A stretch of 64,000 nt of DNA from contig CALWJX010000006.1 in the NCBI GenBank assembly GCA_944381085.1, forward strand, positions 28,486-92,485, given 5' to 3'. The notes under the pieces are model-generated. The model ran no database searches and had not been told where the DNA came from. It saw only the letters and a list, made by a program, of their open reading frames with translations. Position 1 is the stretch's first letter; every line of letters starts with the position of its first letter. Source of the DNA: an uncultured Clostridia bacterium. GTDB lineage: Bacteria > Bacillota > Clostridia > Oscillospirales > CAG-272. Of the stretch, positions 26,425 to 33,967 are shown piece after piece. Position numbers and translations under genes: made by a program.

Positions 26425-26506
26425 GAGGGTTTTTAAAATTTAAAGTTAAAAATGTAAAAATTTACAATATGACGGATTAAATATAAAGGATGCGGTCGTG
26501 ATATAT

Positions 26507-26929
26507 TTACGCCGACCTGTCCGGGCGCGCGGGGGAAGGATACTTTTTTACGCTTATGCTGTTTTTTCCCACCAGCGTATAAATTCCCGAAAATACAAGC
26601 ATTCCGCCGAAGATTTTGCGCACAATATGCGGATCGATTACAATTCCGAGGTATGTCCCGAAAAGAGCGCCTATAATTCCCACAATTGACATGACCGCTA
26701 TCAGAGAAAGACGTATTTTTTTGCGCATTAGATGCAGTATGAGCGCGCTGCCCGCCGAAAAGAGAAAGAAGAGCAGGTTCAGACTGCGCGCGTCTGTCTG
26801 TGAATATCCGGCAACCATAGTGAGCCAGATTACAAGCAGCCCTCCGCTTCCGACGCCAAGTCCGGACAGCAGAGCTATGACCAGCGCGGCAATTATATTC
26901 AGCACGGGCATTGAGTCAAAACTTCCCAT
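26507..26929 (-). CDS. Half-size TauE/SafE-family membrane transporter, subunit 1
   Basis: 140 residues with about four membrane helices and the family feature of a glycine-rich turn near the first helix (ALLSGLGVGSGGLLVIWLTM), then TDARSLNLLFFLFSAGSAL. Full TauE/SafE exporters (sulfite, sulfonate and other anions) have two such halves. Here the two halves are separate genes, the other directly upstream on the same strand, and they would need to pair. Substrate unknown. Confidence 0.82.
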   Translation of the reverse strand: MGSFDSMPVLNIIAALVIALLSGLGVGSGGLLVIWLTMVAGYSQTDARSLNLLFFLFSAGSALILHLMRKKIRLSLIAVMSIVGIIGALFGTYLGIVIDPHIVRKIFGGMLVFSGIYTLVGKNSISVKKYPSPARPDRSA

Positions 26930-27002
26930 GTGTGTTGGTTCTCCCTGTTTAAATTTTAACGTGGATTTTAACGTATGGTATTATAATAATTCCGGCGTGG
27001 TT

Positions 27003-27377
27003 TCAGAAAAACAGCATCCGGACGCCGGACCATATCACAATCACGGCAAAAATGCGCTTTATCCATTTGACGTCCATCTTGGTGAGCAGAAATCCGCCCA
27101 GTATTCCTCCGATAACCGCCGGAATCGCGTATACTCCGAAGGACTCGGTATTCAGCATTCCGCGCGAGGCGTACATGAAACAGGATACTGCGGTTACCGG
27201 AAGCATTGCCGCCTGCGCGTTGATAAAAAAGTCTTTTCCGTCGTCAAAACTGTCTTTGTATAATGCGGAAAGCATAAGCACGAGCAGTATTCCGCCTCCG
27301 GCGCCGAGAAGTCCGTTGCATATCCCCGCCGCAAGGGCGGTAACCGTAATTATTGCGCTTTTTTGTACTTGAGTCAT
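27003..27377 (-). CDS. Half-size TauE/SafE-family membrane transporter, subunit 2
   Basis: 124 residues, about four membrane helices, with the TauE/SafE glycine motif CNGLLGAGGGILLVLML, the NAQAAMLPVTAVSCF segment and IGGILGGFLLTKMDVKWIKRIF. The start MTQVQKS is taken because AGGATTATTAAAA precedes it; the frame extends six codons further upstream without a ribosome site. It is the first of the two half-genes. Confidence 0.82.
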   Translation of the reverse strand: MTQVQKSAIITVTALAAGICNGLLGAGGGILLVLMLSALYKDSFDDGKDFFINAQAAMLPVTAVSCFMYASRGMLNTESFGVYAIPAVIGGILGGFLLTKMDVKWIKRIFAVIVIWSGVRMLFF

Positions 27378-27446
27378 TTTTAATAATCCTAACAATAAAA
27401 ATAAGATTTCAAAACCTTAAAACAATGATTTAAAATTAAAGTATAA

Positions 27447-27541
27447 CTGAATTAAGGTGTCTTGCCGCTTTGTTTTTTCGGTGGGATATACAATCCTCTC
27501 ACTGAAAATATTGAATGACGGGGTTTAGCCCCATGTTGAAA
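27447..27541 (+). repeat. Dispersed intergenic repeat, copy 3
   Basis: Shares CTGAATTAAG, ACAATC-CTC-CTGAAAAT and TTGAATGACGGGGTTTAGCCCCAT with copies 1 and 2. It lacks about 16 bases near the left side that form a hairpin in copy 1, and ends about 40 bases before the ftsK promoter. The 27378-27803 gap holds this repeat and that promoter. Confidence 0.68.
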
Positions 27542-27579
27542 AAATTTAAAATCTTTTGTCGTTTACGGCGTGTTGGTAC

Positions 27580-27608
27580 TTGAAAAAAATTCGCGGCTGT
27601 GTTATAAT
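27580..27608 (+). promoter_or_regulatory. Sigma-A promoter of ftsK
   Basis: TTGAAA (27580-27585), 17 bases, TATAAT (27603-27608), then ATAAAGGAG. The ftsK start is about 190 bases downstream. Confidence 0.8.
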
Positions 27609-27803
27609 ATAAAGGAGTGGTTGTAAAAAATAATTTCAGAATTTTATTTGCAAAAAACAATTTGATTTTATGCCGAACGGGTGCGTGGGAGTCGTTTGGC
27701 GCGCCGCTCTTTTTCAAATTATACCCCATATCAATATTATGTCACGGGCGCCGCGGTGTCATGCGCGGATATCTGACTGAGTGTAAAAGGAAAGGTTTGG
27801 AAT

Positions 27804-30587
27804 ATGTCGCAGAAAAACAGCAATAACAAGGGAAAAAATCCGTCAAACGCAAACAGTACCGTCAAAGTAAGAAATGAAAGCAGAGCAGGCGCGAATAACA
27901 AGAGCGCCAAAGGTAAAAAAGCGGCTGAAGAAGTGAAAAAAAAGGAATCCTTTGCCTCACAGATAGTTCCGTATATTTTGATTGTGGTGGCAATTTTCCT
28001 GATAATTTGTTTTGTGACAAATGCGTTCTGCAATCCGCACAATGAGCTTGATCACGGCGGCGAGAAAGACCACATTATGGGATATGTGGGATATTATGTA
28101 TGCGAAATTACCATCGGCTTTTTCGGATACGCGGCGTTTTTGATACCTCTCGTGCTTTTTAATCTCGCTATTTTCTGGAAGAAGTATATAGAGGATGATC
28201 TGATAGCGGTCAAATCAGTGCTTACCGTGCTGACCACAACCGTGGCGTCGGCGCTCATACATATCTGTATTCATGCGTCCGATGAGGATTTTTCAAATGT
28301 GTTTGTCGAACTGTACGAGGACGGAGCCGCTCTGTACGGCGGAGGCGTTATCGGCGGATATGTCGGATATGCGCTGTATTCGATTGCCAATGTCGCGGGG
28401 GCGATGTTTATCTCCATTGTGGTGCTTATACCTTTAGTGCTTTTTCTTGTGGGGACGACTCCTCAGGCTATGATCGACAGGATTGTCGCAGCCGTAAAAG
28501 TACAGATAGCCAAGAGCAGGGAAGAAAAACAAAACCGTGAGGAAGACGAAGAGTATCAGAGACAAAAATCAGAAAAGGCGGCTTTGAAAGCACAGGAAAA
28601 GAGAGAAAAGGCAGAGCGAAAAGCCGCCGCGGCAGCGGCTGCCGCCGAGGCTAAAGTCGGGCAGACGGATAAAGATGAGGAGCCCGAGGAATCGGAAGAA
28701 GCAGATTTTTCGGATGATGACAATGATAGGATTGATGAAAAAATCAAAGATACGGTGCTTGACGCCGAGGAAAACGAAAACTCCGGCAAAGGCGGAATGC
28801 ATACGCCCTCAGAATCCGAAAATGAGGTTGACGAAGATGAGTTGGATATTTCCTCGCTGAAAAACGAGGAGAGTCTTTATGAAGCCGAAAAAATTGACGA
28901 CGATGAAAAGGGACAGAAAAGCGACGGTATCAAATTTGTTATCAACAACGACACGGGAGAGGACATAGGCGCGTACGGCGCGGACGACGACGCTTTCGGA
29001 GGCGCGATTAATAATACAGGCGCCGGAAGCCTGAAAGTGGACAAAGCCACGGGAGAAGTGCTGTCGGAAAACGCCGCCGGAAACAACGCCGCGGCGGAGG
29101 TAGTACAGGAATATAAATTCCCGCCAATTGACCTGCTTGACAAGGGCAGCGACAAGTATGCCGCAAATCCCGAAGAGATCGAACATAACACGGAAATACT
29201 CAAACAGACGCTTGAAAGCTTTAAAATCAAGATAAAGGAAATAACCTGCTCGTGCGGACCCACGATTACAAGATATGAGATAAAGCCCGATGTGGGTGTC
29301 AGGGTAAGACAGATTGCGAATCTTGTGGACGATATCGCTCTCGGACTCGCCAAGTCCGGAGTGAGAATCGAGGCGCCGATTCCCGGAAAGGCGGCGGTGG
29401 GTGTAGAGGTGCCTAATGACAATCGCGCGACGGTGTATCTGCGCAATATTATAGAGTCCCCCGAATTCCGTAATCATAAGAGCAAGACAGCGGCGTGTCT
29501 CGGAGCCGACGTCTCCGGACGCCCTGTAGTGTTCGATATCGAGAAAATGCCTCATCTGCTTGTCGCGGGTACAACAGGTTCGGGTAAATCTATCTGCATA
29601 AACTCCATAATCATGAGCATACTGTTCAAAGCGAAGCCGAATGAAGTGAAGCTTGTGCTTATTGACCCGAAAAAGGTCGAGTTCAACGTGTATAAGGATA
29701 TTCCTCACCTTTCCTGTAAGATAGTCAGCGATCCGAAAAAGGCGGCGGGAGCGCTTAACTCCGCGGTCAACGAAATGGAAAAGCGGTTTGAGCTTATAGA
29801 AGAGGTGGGAGTAAGAAACATAACGGGCTATAATGAGATTACAAAGGACGACCCCGATAAGCCGTTTATGCCGAAAATGGTCATAATAATAGACGAGTTG
29901 GCAGACCTTATGATGACCGCGAAGGAAGACGTCGAAACCGCTATCTGTCGTATAGCGCAGAAGGCGAGAGCCGCGGGTATACACCTGATACTCGGTACGC
30001 AGAGACCTTCCGTTGACGTTATAACCGGACTTATCAAAGCAAATGTTCCGTCGCGTATCGCGTTTACGGTCATGTCCATGGTAGACTCAAGGACGATAAT
30101 AGATGTCGGAGGAGCGGAAAAGCTGATAGGCAGAGGAGATATGCTTTACGCTCCGGTAGGGTCTCCGAAGCCTCAGCGTGTTCAGGGAGCTTTCGTAAGC
30201 GACGATGAAGTTGAAAGAATCGTTGAATATATTAAAGAAAATAATCCGCCTGTGGTTTATGACAGCGAGTTTGAGAATTCGATTGATATCGAGGCGGCAA
30301 AATGCGGAAACAACGGCAAGAAGAACGGGGCTGAAGAAGGGTTCAGACCTGACAGCGGTGACGAAGATCCTAAGCTTTATGAGGCAATTGAACTTGCAAT
30401 CGACGCAGGCAAGATTTCAACGTCATTGCTGCAGAGAAGACTTGAGGTCGGATACGGACGGGCGGCAAAACTTATCGACCGCATGGAAGAGCTCGGATAT
30501 GTCGGACCGGCGGACGGAAACAAGCCCAGAAAAATTCTTGTCACTCATCAGGACATTGCGGAAAAAATGATGAACGACGGGGATTGA
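27804..30587 (+). CDS. ftsK: DNA translocase FtsK/SpoIIIE
   Basis: A hexameric ATP-driven DNA pump that clears chromosome DNA from the division or sporulation septum. The 927-residue protein has a basic N-terminus, four membrane helices (about 50-225), and a long charged linker rich in Glu, Lys and Ala (about 230-440). The alpha-beta motor has Walker A LVAGTTGSGKSICINSI and Walker B MVIIIDELADLMM. The C-terminal gamma winged helix (ISTSLLQRRLEVGYGRAAKLIDRMEELGYVGP) reads KOPS/SRS-type sequences. FtsK and SpoIIIE cannot be told apart from this alone. AGGAAAGG precedes the start. Confidence 0.96.
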   Translation: MSQKNSNNKGKNPSNANSTVKVRNESRAGANNKSAKGKKAAEEVKKKESFASQIVPYILIVVAIFLIICFVTNAFCNPHNELDHGGEKDHIMGYVGYYVCEITIGFFGYAAFLIPLVLFNLAIFWKKYIEDDLIAVKSVLTVLTTTVASALIHICIHASDEDFSNVFVELYEDGAALYGGGVIGGYVGYALYSIANVAGAMFISIVVLIPLVLFLVGTTPQAMIDRIVAAVKVQIAKSREEKQNREEDEEYQRQKSEKAALKAQEKREKAERKAAAAAAAAEAKVGQTDKDEEPEESEEADFSDDDNDRIDEKIKDTVLDAEENENSGKGGMHTPSESENEVDEDELDISSLKNEESLYEAEKIDDDEKGQKSDGIKFVINNDTGEDIGAYGADDDAFGGAINNTGAGSLKVDKATGEVLSENAAGNNAAAEVVQEYKFPPIDLLDKGSDKYAANPEEIEHNTEILKQTLESFKIKIKEITCSCGPTITRYEIKPDVGVRVRQIANLVDDIALGLAKSGVRIEAPIPGKAAVGVEVPNDNRATVYLRNIIESPEFRNHKSKTAACLGADVSGRPVVFDIEKMPHLLVAGTTGSGKSICINSIIMSILFKAKPNEVKLVLIDPKKVEFNVYKDIPHLSCKIVSDPKKAAGALNSAVNEMEKRFELIEEVGVRNITGYNEITKDDPDKPFMPKMVIIIDELADLMMTAKEDVETAICRIAQKARAAGIHLILGTQRPSVDVITGLIKANVPSRIAFTVMSMVDSRTIIDVGGAEKLIGRGDMLYAPVGSPKPQRVQGAFVSDDEVERIVEYIKENNPPVVYDSEFENSIDIEAAKCGNNGKKNGAEEGFRPDSGDEDPKLYEAIELAIDAGKISTSLLQRRLEVGYGRAAKLIDRMEELGYVGPADGNKPRKILVTHQDIAEKMMNDGD

Positions 30588-30594
30588 AAAAATT

Positions 30595-30650
30595 CGGTAC
30601 CGACGGCGTTAGATAAGTCGGAGAGTGATAATTATTTACGCCGGGTACCG
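30595..30650 (+). other. Stable hairpin between ftsK and lgt
   Basis: CGGTACC-GA-CGGCGT pairs with ACGCCG-GGTACCG around a loop of about 27 bases. No T run follows, so it is not a standard terminator. It sits just before the lgt ribosome site and could influence RNA processing or translation. Confidence 0.6.
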
Positions 30651-30671
30651 GGAAAAGAGGTAAAACTATAC

Positions 30672-31556
30672 ATGTATCCGAATGATTTGTTTTTGGGACT
30701 TGATCTTTATGATATATTCATTTGTATAGGGATAGTCGTTTGCATTCTTGTATTCGGAAAGCTTGCCGACAGGACGGCGCTTGACGGAAAGCTTCAGAAT
30801 CTTGTGCTGTTCGACGCGGTTGTATCGATTGTTTTCGGCTATGGCGCCGCTGTGCTTATGCAGGCGGTCTACAATATGGCGGAGACCGGAAAATTTGAGC
30901 TTGCGTCAAATACCGGAGCGACCTTCTACGGCGGTCTTGTCGGAGGCGCGGCGGTGTTTATCGCGTTTTATTTCATCGCGGGTCACTTTGTATTTAAAGA
31001 CGGATACCACGCGCGCAATTTTTTCGGAACCGCGAACTGCGCGATAAGCTCGGTTGTCGTGGCTCATGCTTTCGGACGCATAGGGTGTCTGATGGCGGGC
31101 TGCTGCCACGGCAAAGCTACCGACGCGTGGTACGGAATTATGATGCACGGGGACCTCGGATACCGCAAGTATATTCCCGTGCAGCTTTATGAGTCGGTAT
31201 TTCTGTTCGCTTTGTTTGCCTATCTGGTTTACAGGATTTATCATAGAAAGTCGTACTGTCTTCCTATATACATGGTAGGTTACGGCGTATGGAGATATCT
31301 GATTGAGTTTTTGCGCGGGGACAGCAGAGGCGCGACTTTTACAAGCCTGTTGACTCCTTCTCAGCTTACGGCGCTTATTATGATAGTCGGAGGCGTGACG
31401 CTGTATTTCTTTGAAAGACATTTTGAAAACAAGCACGCGCGGCAGATAGGGCTTGATGCGGAGAGGATAAGAAACGGCGGAGAAAAATCTCCGCAGGCAG
31501 AGGAGTTGGAGCAAAACAAGGATGAGACCGGTGAACAGCGCAAAGGGCAGGAGTGA
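30672..31556 (+). CDS. lgt: Prolipoprotein diacylglyceryl transferase-like protein
   Basis: An integral membrane enzyme expected to transfer diacylglycerol to the lipobox cysteine; several lipoproteins in this window would be substrates. The 294-residue protein has about seven membrane helices, the Lgt signature HAFGRIGCLMAGCCHG, VQLYES, and GVWRYLIEFLRGDSRG. The segment corresponding to the E. coli HGGLxG motif reads TFYGGLVGG, with Tyr in place of the essential His103, so it may be a variant or paralogue. A charged tail of about 40 residues extends the C-terminus. It overlaps the CPBP protease gene by 35 bases. The gene symbol is tentative. Confidence 0.82.
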   Translation: MYPNDLFLGLDLYDIFICIGIVVCILVFGKLADRTALDGKLQNLVLFDAVVSIVFGYGAAVLMQAVYNMAETGKFELASNTGATFYGGLVGGAAVFIAFYFIAGHFVFKDGYHARNFFGTANCAISSVVVAHAFGRIGCLMAGCCHGKATDAWYGIMMHGDLGYRKYIPVQLYESVFLFALFAYLVYRIYHRKSYCLPIYMVGYGVWRYLIEFLRGDSRGATFTSLLTPSQLTALIMIVGGVTLYFFERHFENKHARQIGLDAERIRNGGEKSPQAEELEQNKDETGEQRKGQE

Positions 31557-32367
31557 TTCGTTAAAGCGAAACATAGGCGCGGCGGTTTATGCGGTGTCAA
31601 TAGTTTTGCTTTTGCTGTGTGAATTTTACGGCAAAGCCAAATTTTCGGAATTGTTTGACGAAACAACGAGCCAGCTTCTGTATATGACCCTGACAAGACT
31701 GCTCGGAGGCGCGATATTTGTTACTTTGACCCTTTATCTCGGGTATAAGGTTATGAATCCTGTCAGGATAAAGGCTAAAGAGCTGGCTTTTACCGTTCCG
31801 GCGTTTGCGGTTGTGATTAACAATCTTCCCATAATTCCTTTGATTTCCGGAGAAGCCGAGATCAATGCTTCGGGCTCGCAAATATTTTTGCTTGCCGCGG
31901 AGTGTCTGGCTATCGGATTGTTTGAGGAAACGGCGTTCCGGGGAGTAGTGCTTTTGGGAATTATGGAAAAAAGAAGAAACGGCACAAAGGATCTGTTTGT
32001 ATCCATAGTGCTTTCCTCCGCGGTGTTCGGAATCATTCATCTGGTTAATCTGTTTACAAGTTCTCCGGGAGCGGTCTTTCTTCAGATAGGTTATTCCTTT
32101 CTTATCGGAGCCATGTGCGCCGTTGTGCTTATAAGAACCGCAAATATCTGGTTGTGCGTTGTTCTTCACGCGGTGTATGATTTTTGCGGAAGCCTTGTTC
32201 CGACTTTCGGCGATGGGGTAATCTGGACGGCTCCCGAGGTATTGCTTACTGTTGTGATTTCACTTGCGGCGGCGGCCTATTTTATAATTGCGCTGATAAA
32301 GACAGACGTAAGGTGTATTGACAGAATATATATGAAAGAATCCGGTAAAAAAGAAACGCAACTTTAA
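31522..32367 (+). CDS. CPBP-family intramembrane glutamic protease
   Basis: 281 residues with about eight membrane helices. The CPBP/Abi (CAAX protease-like) motifs are present: FEETAFRGVVL (EExxxR) and a helix with the second motif histidine, FGIIHLVNLF, then a third motif region LCVVLHAVYDFCGSL. Members cleave membrane substrates or act in bacteriocin self-protection; the role here is unknown. The start at 31522 overlaps lgt, consistent with coupling. The next gene (hydrogenase) is 62 bases away. Confidence 0.87.
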   Translation: MRPVNSAKGRSDSLKRNIGAAVYAVSIVLLLLCEFYGKAKFSELFDETTSQLLYMTLTRLLGGAIFVTLTLYLGYKVMNPVRIKAKELAFTVPAFAVVINNLPIIPLISGEAEINASGSQIFLLAAECLAIGLFEETAFRGVVLLGIMEKRRNGTKDLFVSIVLSSAVFGIIHLVNLFTSSPGAVFLQIGYSFLIGAMCAVVLIRTANIWLCVVLHAVYDFCGSLVPTFGDGVIWTAPEVLLTVVISLAAAAYFIIALIKTDVRCIDRIYMKESGKKETQL

Positions 32368-32429
32368 GGCTGTGTTGATTTGAGCTTATTAAATTAATTT
32401 TCAGATAGAAAAATGGAGGGAAACTTATT

Positions 32430-33938
32430 ATGCGAGGGATAGATACCGCGCTGAAAAAACTGAGACATGATGTTTTTATGGAAGTGGCAAAGGTGGCGTA
32501 TGAGTCCGAGCCGGAAAACATAAATAATGACATTGAAGCGATTCCGTATAAAATTACCCCTGACGACAAGCCGAAATACAGAGAGAGTATATACAGGGAA
32601 AGGGCAATCGCGTCCGAGCGTGTGAGGCTTGCCATGGGAATGTCTCTGCGTCCGGAGGATAAGCCCGTACATATAACAAGCGGACTTGACCGAAGCAATA
32701 TCGCCGACAAATATTATGAACCGCCGCTTATGCAGGTAATACCTTCGGCGTGCGAGGCGTGCGAGGACAATGTATACGTCGTTACCGACCAGTGCCGCGG
32801 ATGCGTCGCGCATCCGTGCGAAAGCGTCTGCCCCAAGGGTGCCATATCCATAGTAAACGGCAAATCGGTAATAGACAGAAATAAGTGCATAAAATGCGGT
32901 AAGTGCAAATCTGTATGCCCGTATGACGCTATCGCTCATAAGATTAGACCGTGTGCGCAGGCATGTGGTATAAAGGCGATAAAAAGCGACGCTTTCGGCA
33001 GAGCCAAAATCGACGATTCTATATGCGTGGGCTGCGGGCAGTGCATGGTGGCGTGTCCGTTCGGCGCTATTGCGGACAAATCGCAGATTTTCCAGCTTAT
33101 ACACGCGATCCGAAAGAGAGATTATGTGGTCGCTGCGGTCGCTCCCGCGATTGTAGGGCAATTCGGTCCCGATGTAGGGCTTGCCCAGATAAAGGGCGCG
33201 TTGATCGAATTGGGTTTCAGGGAGATGCACGAGGTGGCAATCGGAGCGGATGTGGGCGCTGCCGTGGAAGCAAGTCATTATGCCAATGAAGTCGCAACCG
33301 GAAAGCTGCCTTTCCTGCTTACGTCCTGCTGCCCGGCGTGGGCGATGCTGGCGAAAAAGCAGTTTCCCACAATGATAGATGAGGTGTCAAACGCGCTTAC
33401 TCCCATGGTGGCGACGGCAAGGAGCATCAAACAGAAAAATCCCGAAGCGAGAGTTGTGTTTATCGGTCCCTGCGCCGCAAAGAAGCTTGAGGCGGGAAGG
33501 ACGTCGGTGAGAAGCGACGTTGATTTTGTCATCACGTTTGAAGAGCTCGCGGCTATGTTTGACGCGAGAGAGATTGATTTTTCAAATTACGAGGGAGACG
33601 AGTTTGAGGCGGAAGCTACCGGAGCCGGCAGGGGATATGCGTGCGCCGGAGGAGTTGCCGCGGCGATTGAAAGCTGCATAAATGAATATTATCCTGACGT
33701 ACAGGTAAAAATAGAACATGCGGACGGTCTTGAAGAATGTAAAAAAATGCTCATGCTTGCTAAGGCGGGAAAGAAAAACGGCTGCCTTATCGAGGGAATG
33801 GGATGTCCGGGCGGATGCGTGGCGGGAGCGGGTACCTGTATTTCCGTGGCAAAGGCCACGGATTCGGTGAAAAAGCTTGTCGCCGGAACGGAAAAGAGAA
33901 TACCCGAAAAAGAGCTTTCGGAAATCGAGTTGCCCTGA
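32430..33938 (+). CDS. Monomeric [FeFe] hydrogenase, group-B-like
   Basis: A cytoplasmic iron-sulfur protein of 502 residues. The N-terminal 100 residues are of unknown fold. Ferredoxin-type clusters follow (CRGCVAHPC...CP at 122-135, CIKCGKCKSVCP at 153, CVGCGQCMVACP at 199). The H-cluster domain has L1 TSCCPAW (298-304), L2 IGPCAAKKLEA (346-356) and L3 EGMGCPGGCVAGAG. L1 with Ala (group A usually TSCCPGW) and the N-terminal arrangement fit group B. It may evolve H2 from reduced ferredoxin or sense redox; direction is inference. Maturases HydEFG are not in the window. GGAGGG precedes the ATG. Confidence 0.92.
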   Translation: MRGIDTALKKLRHDVFMEVAKVAYESEPENINNDIEAIPYKITPDDKPKYRESIYRERAIASERVRLAMGMSLRPEDKPVHITSGLDRSNIADKYYEPPLMQVIPSACEACEDNVYVVTDQCRGCVAHPCESVCPKGAISIVNGKSVIDRNKCIKCGKCKSVCPYDAIAHKIRPCAQACGIKAIKSDAFGRAKIDDSICVGCGQCMVACPFGAIADKSQIFQLIHAIRKRDYVVAAVAPAIVGQFGPDVGLAQIKGALIELGFREMHEVAIGADVGAAVEASHYANEVATGKLPFLLTSCCPAWAMLAKKQFPTMIDEVSNALTPMVATARSIKQKNPEARVVFIGPCAAKKLEAGRTSVRSDVDFVITFEELAAMFDAREIDFSNYEGDEFEAEATGAGRGYACAGGVAAAIESCINEYYPDVQVKIEHADGLEECKKMLMLAKAGKKNGCLIEGMGCPGGCVAGAGTCISVAKATDSVKKLVAGTEKRIPEKELSEIELP

Positions 33939-33967
33939 CGTAAAATATCAAATACAGGAGGTATAGT

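Noticed and set aside
28809..29984. 391-residue open frame antisense to ftsK
   Set aside because: It lies inside the strongly conserved FtsK motor coding sequence, has no ribosome site and no recognisable domain, and reflects codon bias on the opposite strand.
32394..33278. 294-residue open frame antisense to the hydrogenase gene
   Set aside because: The sense strand encodes clear ferredoxin clusters and hydrogenase motifs; the antisense peptide is Arg/His/Tyr-rich without family resemblance.
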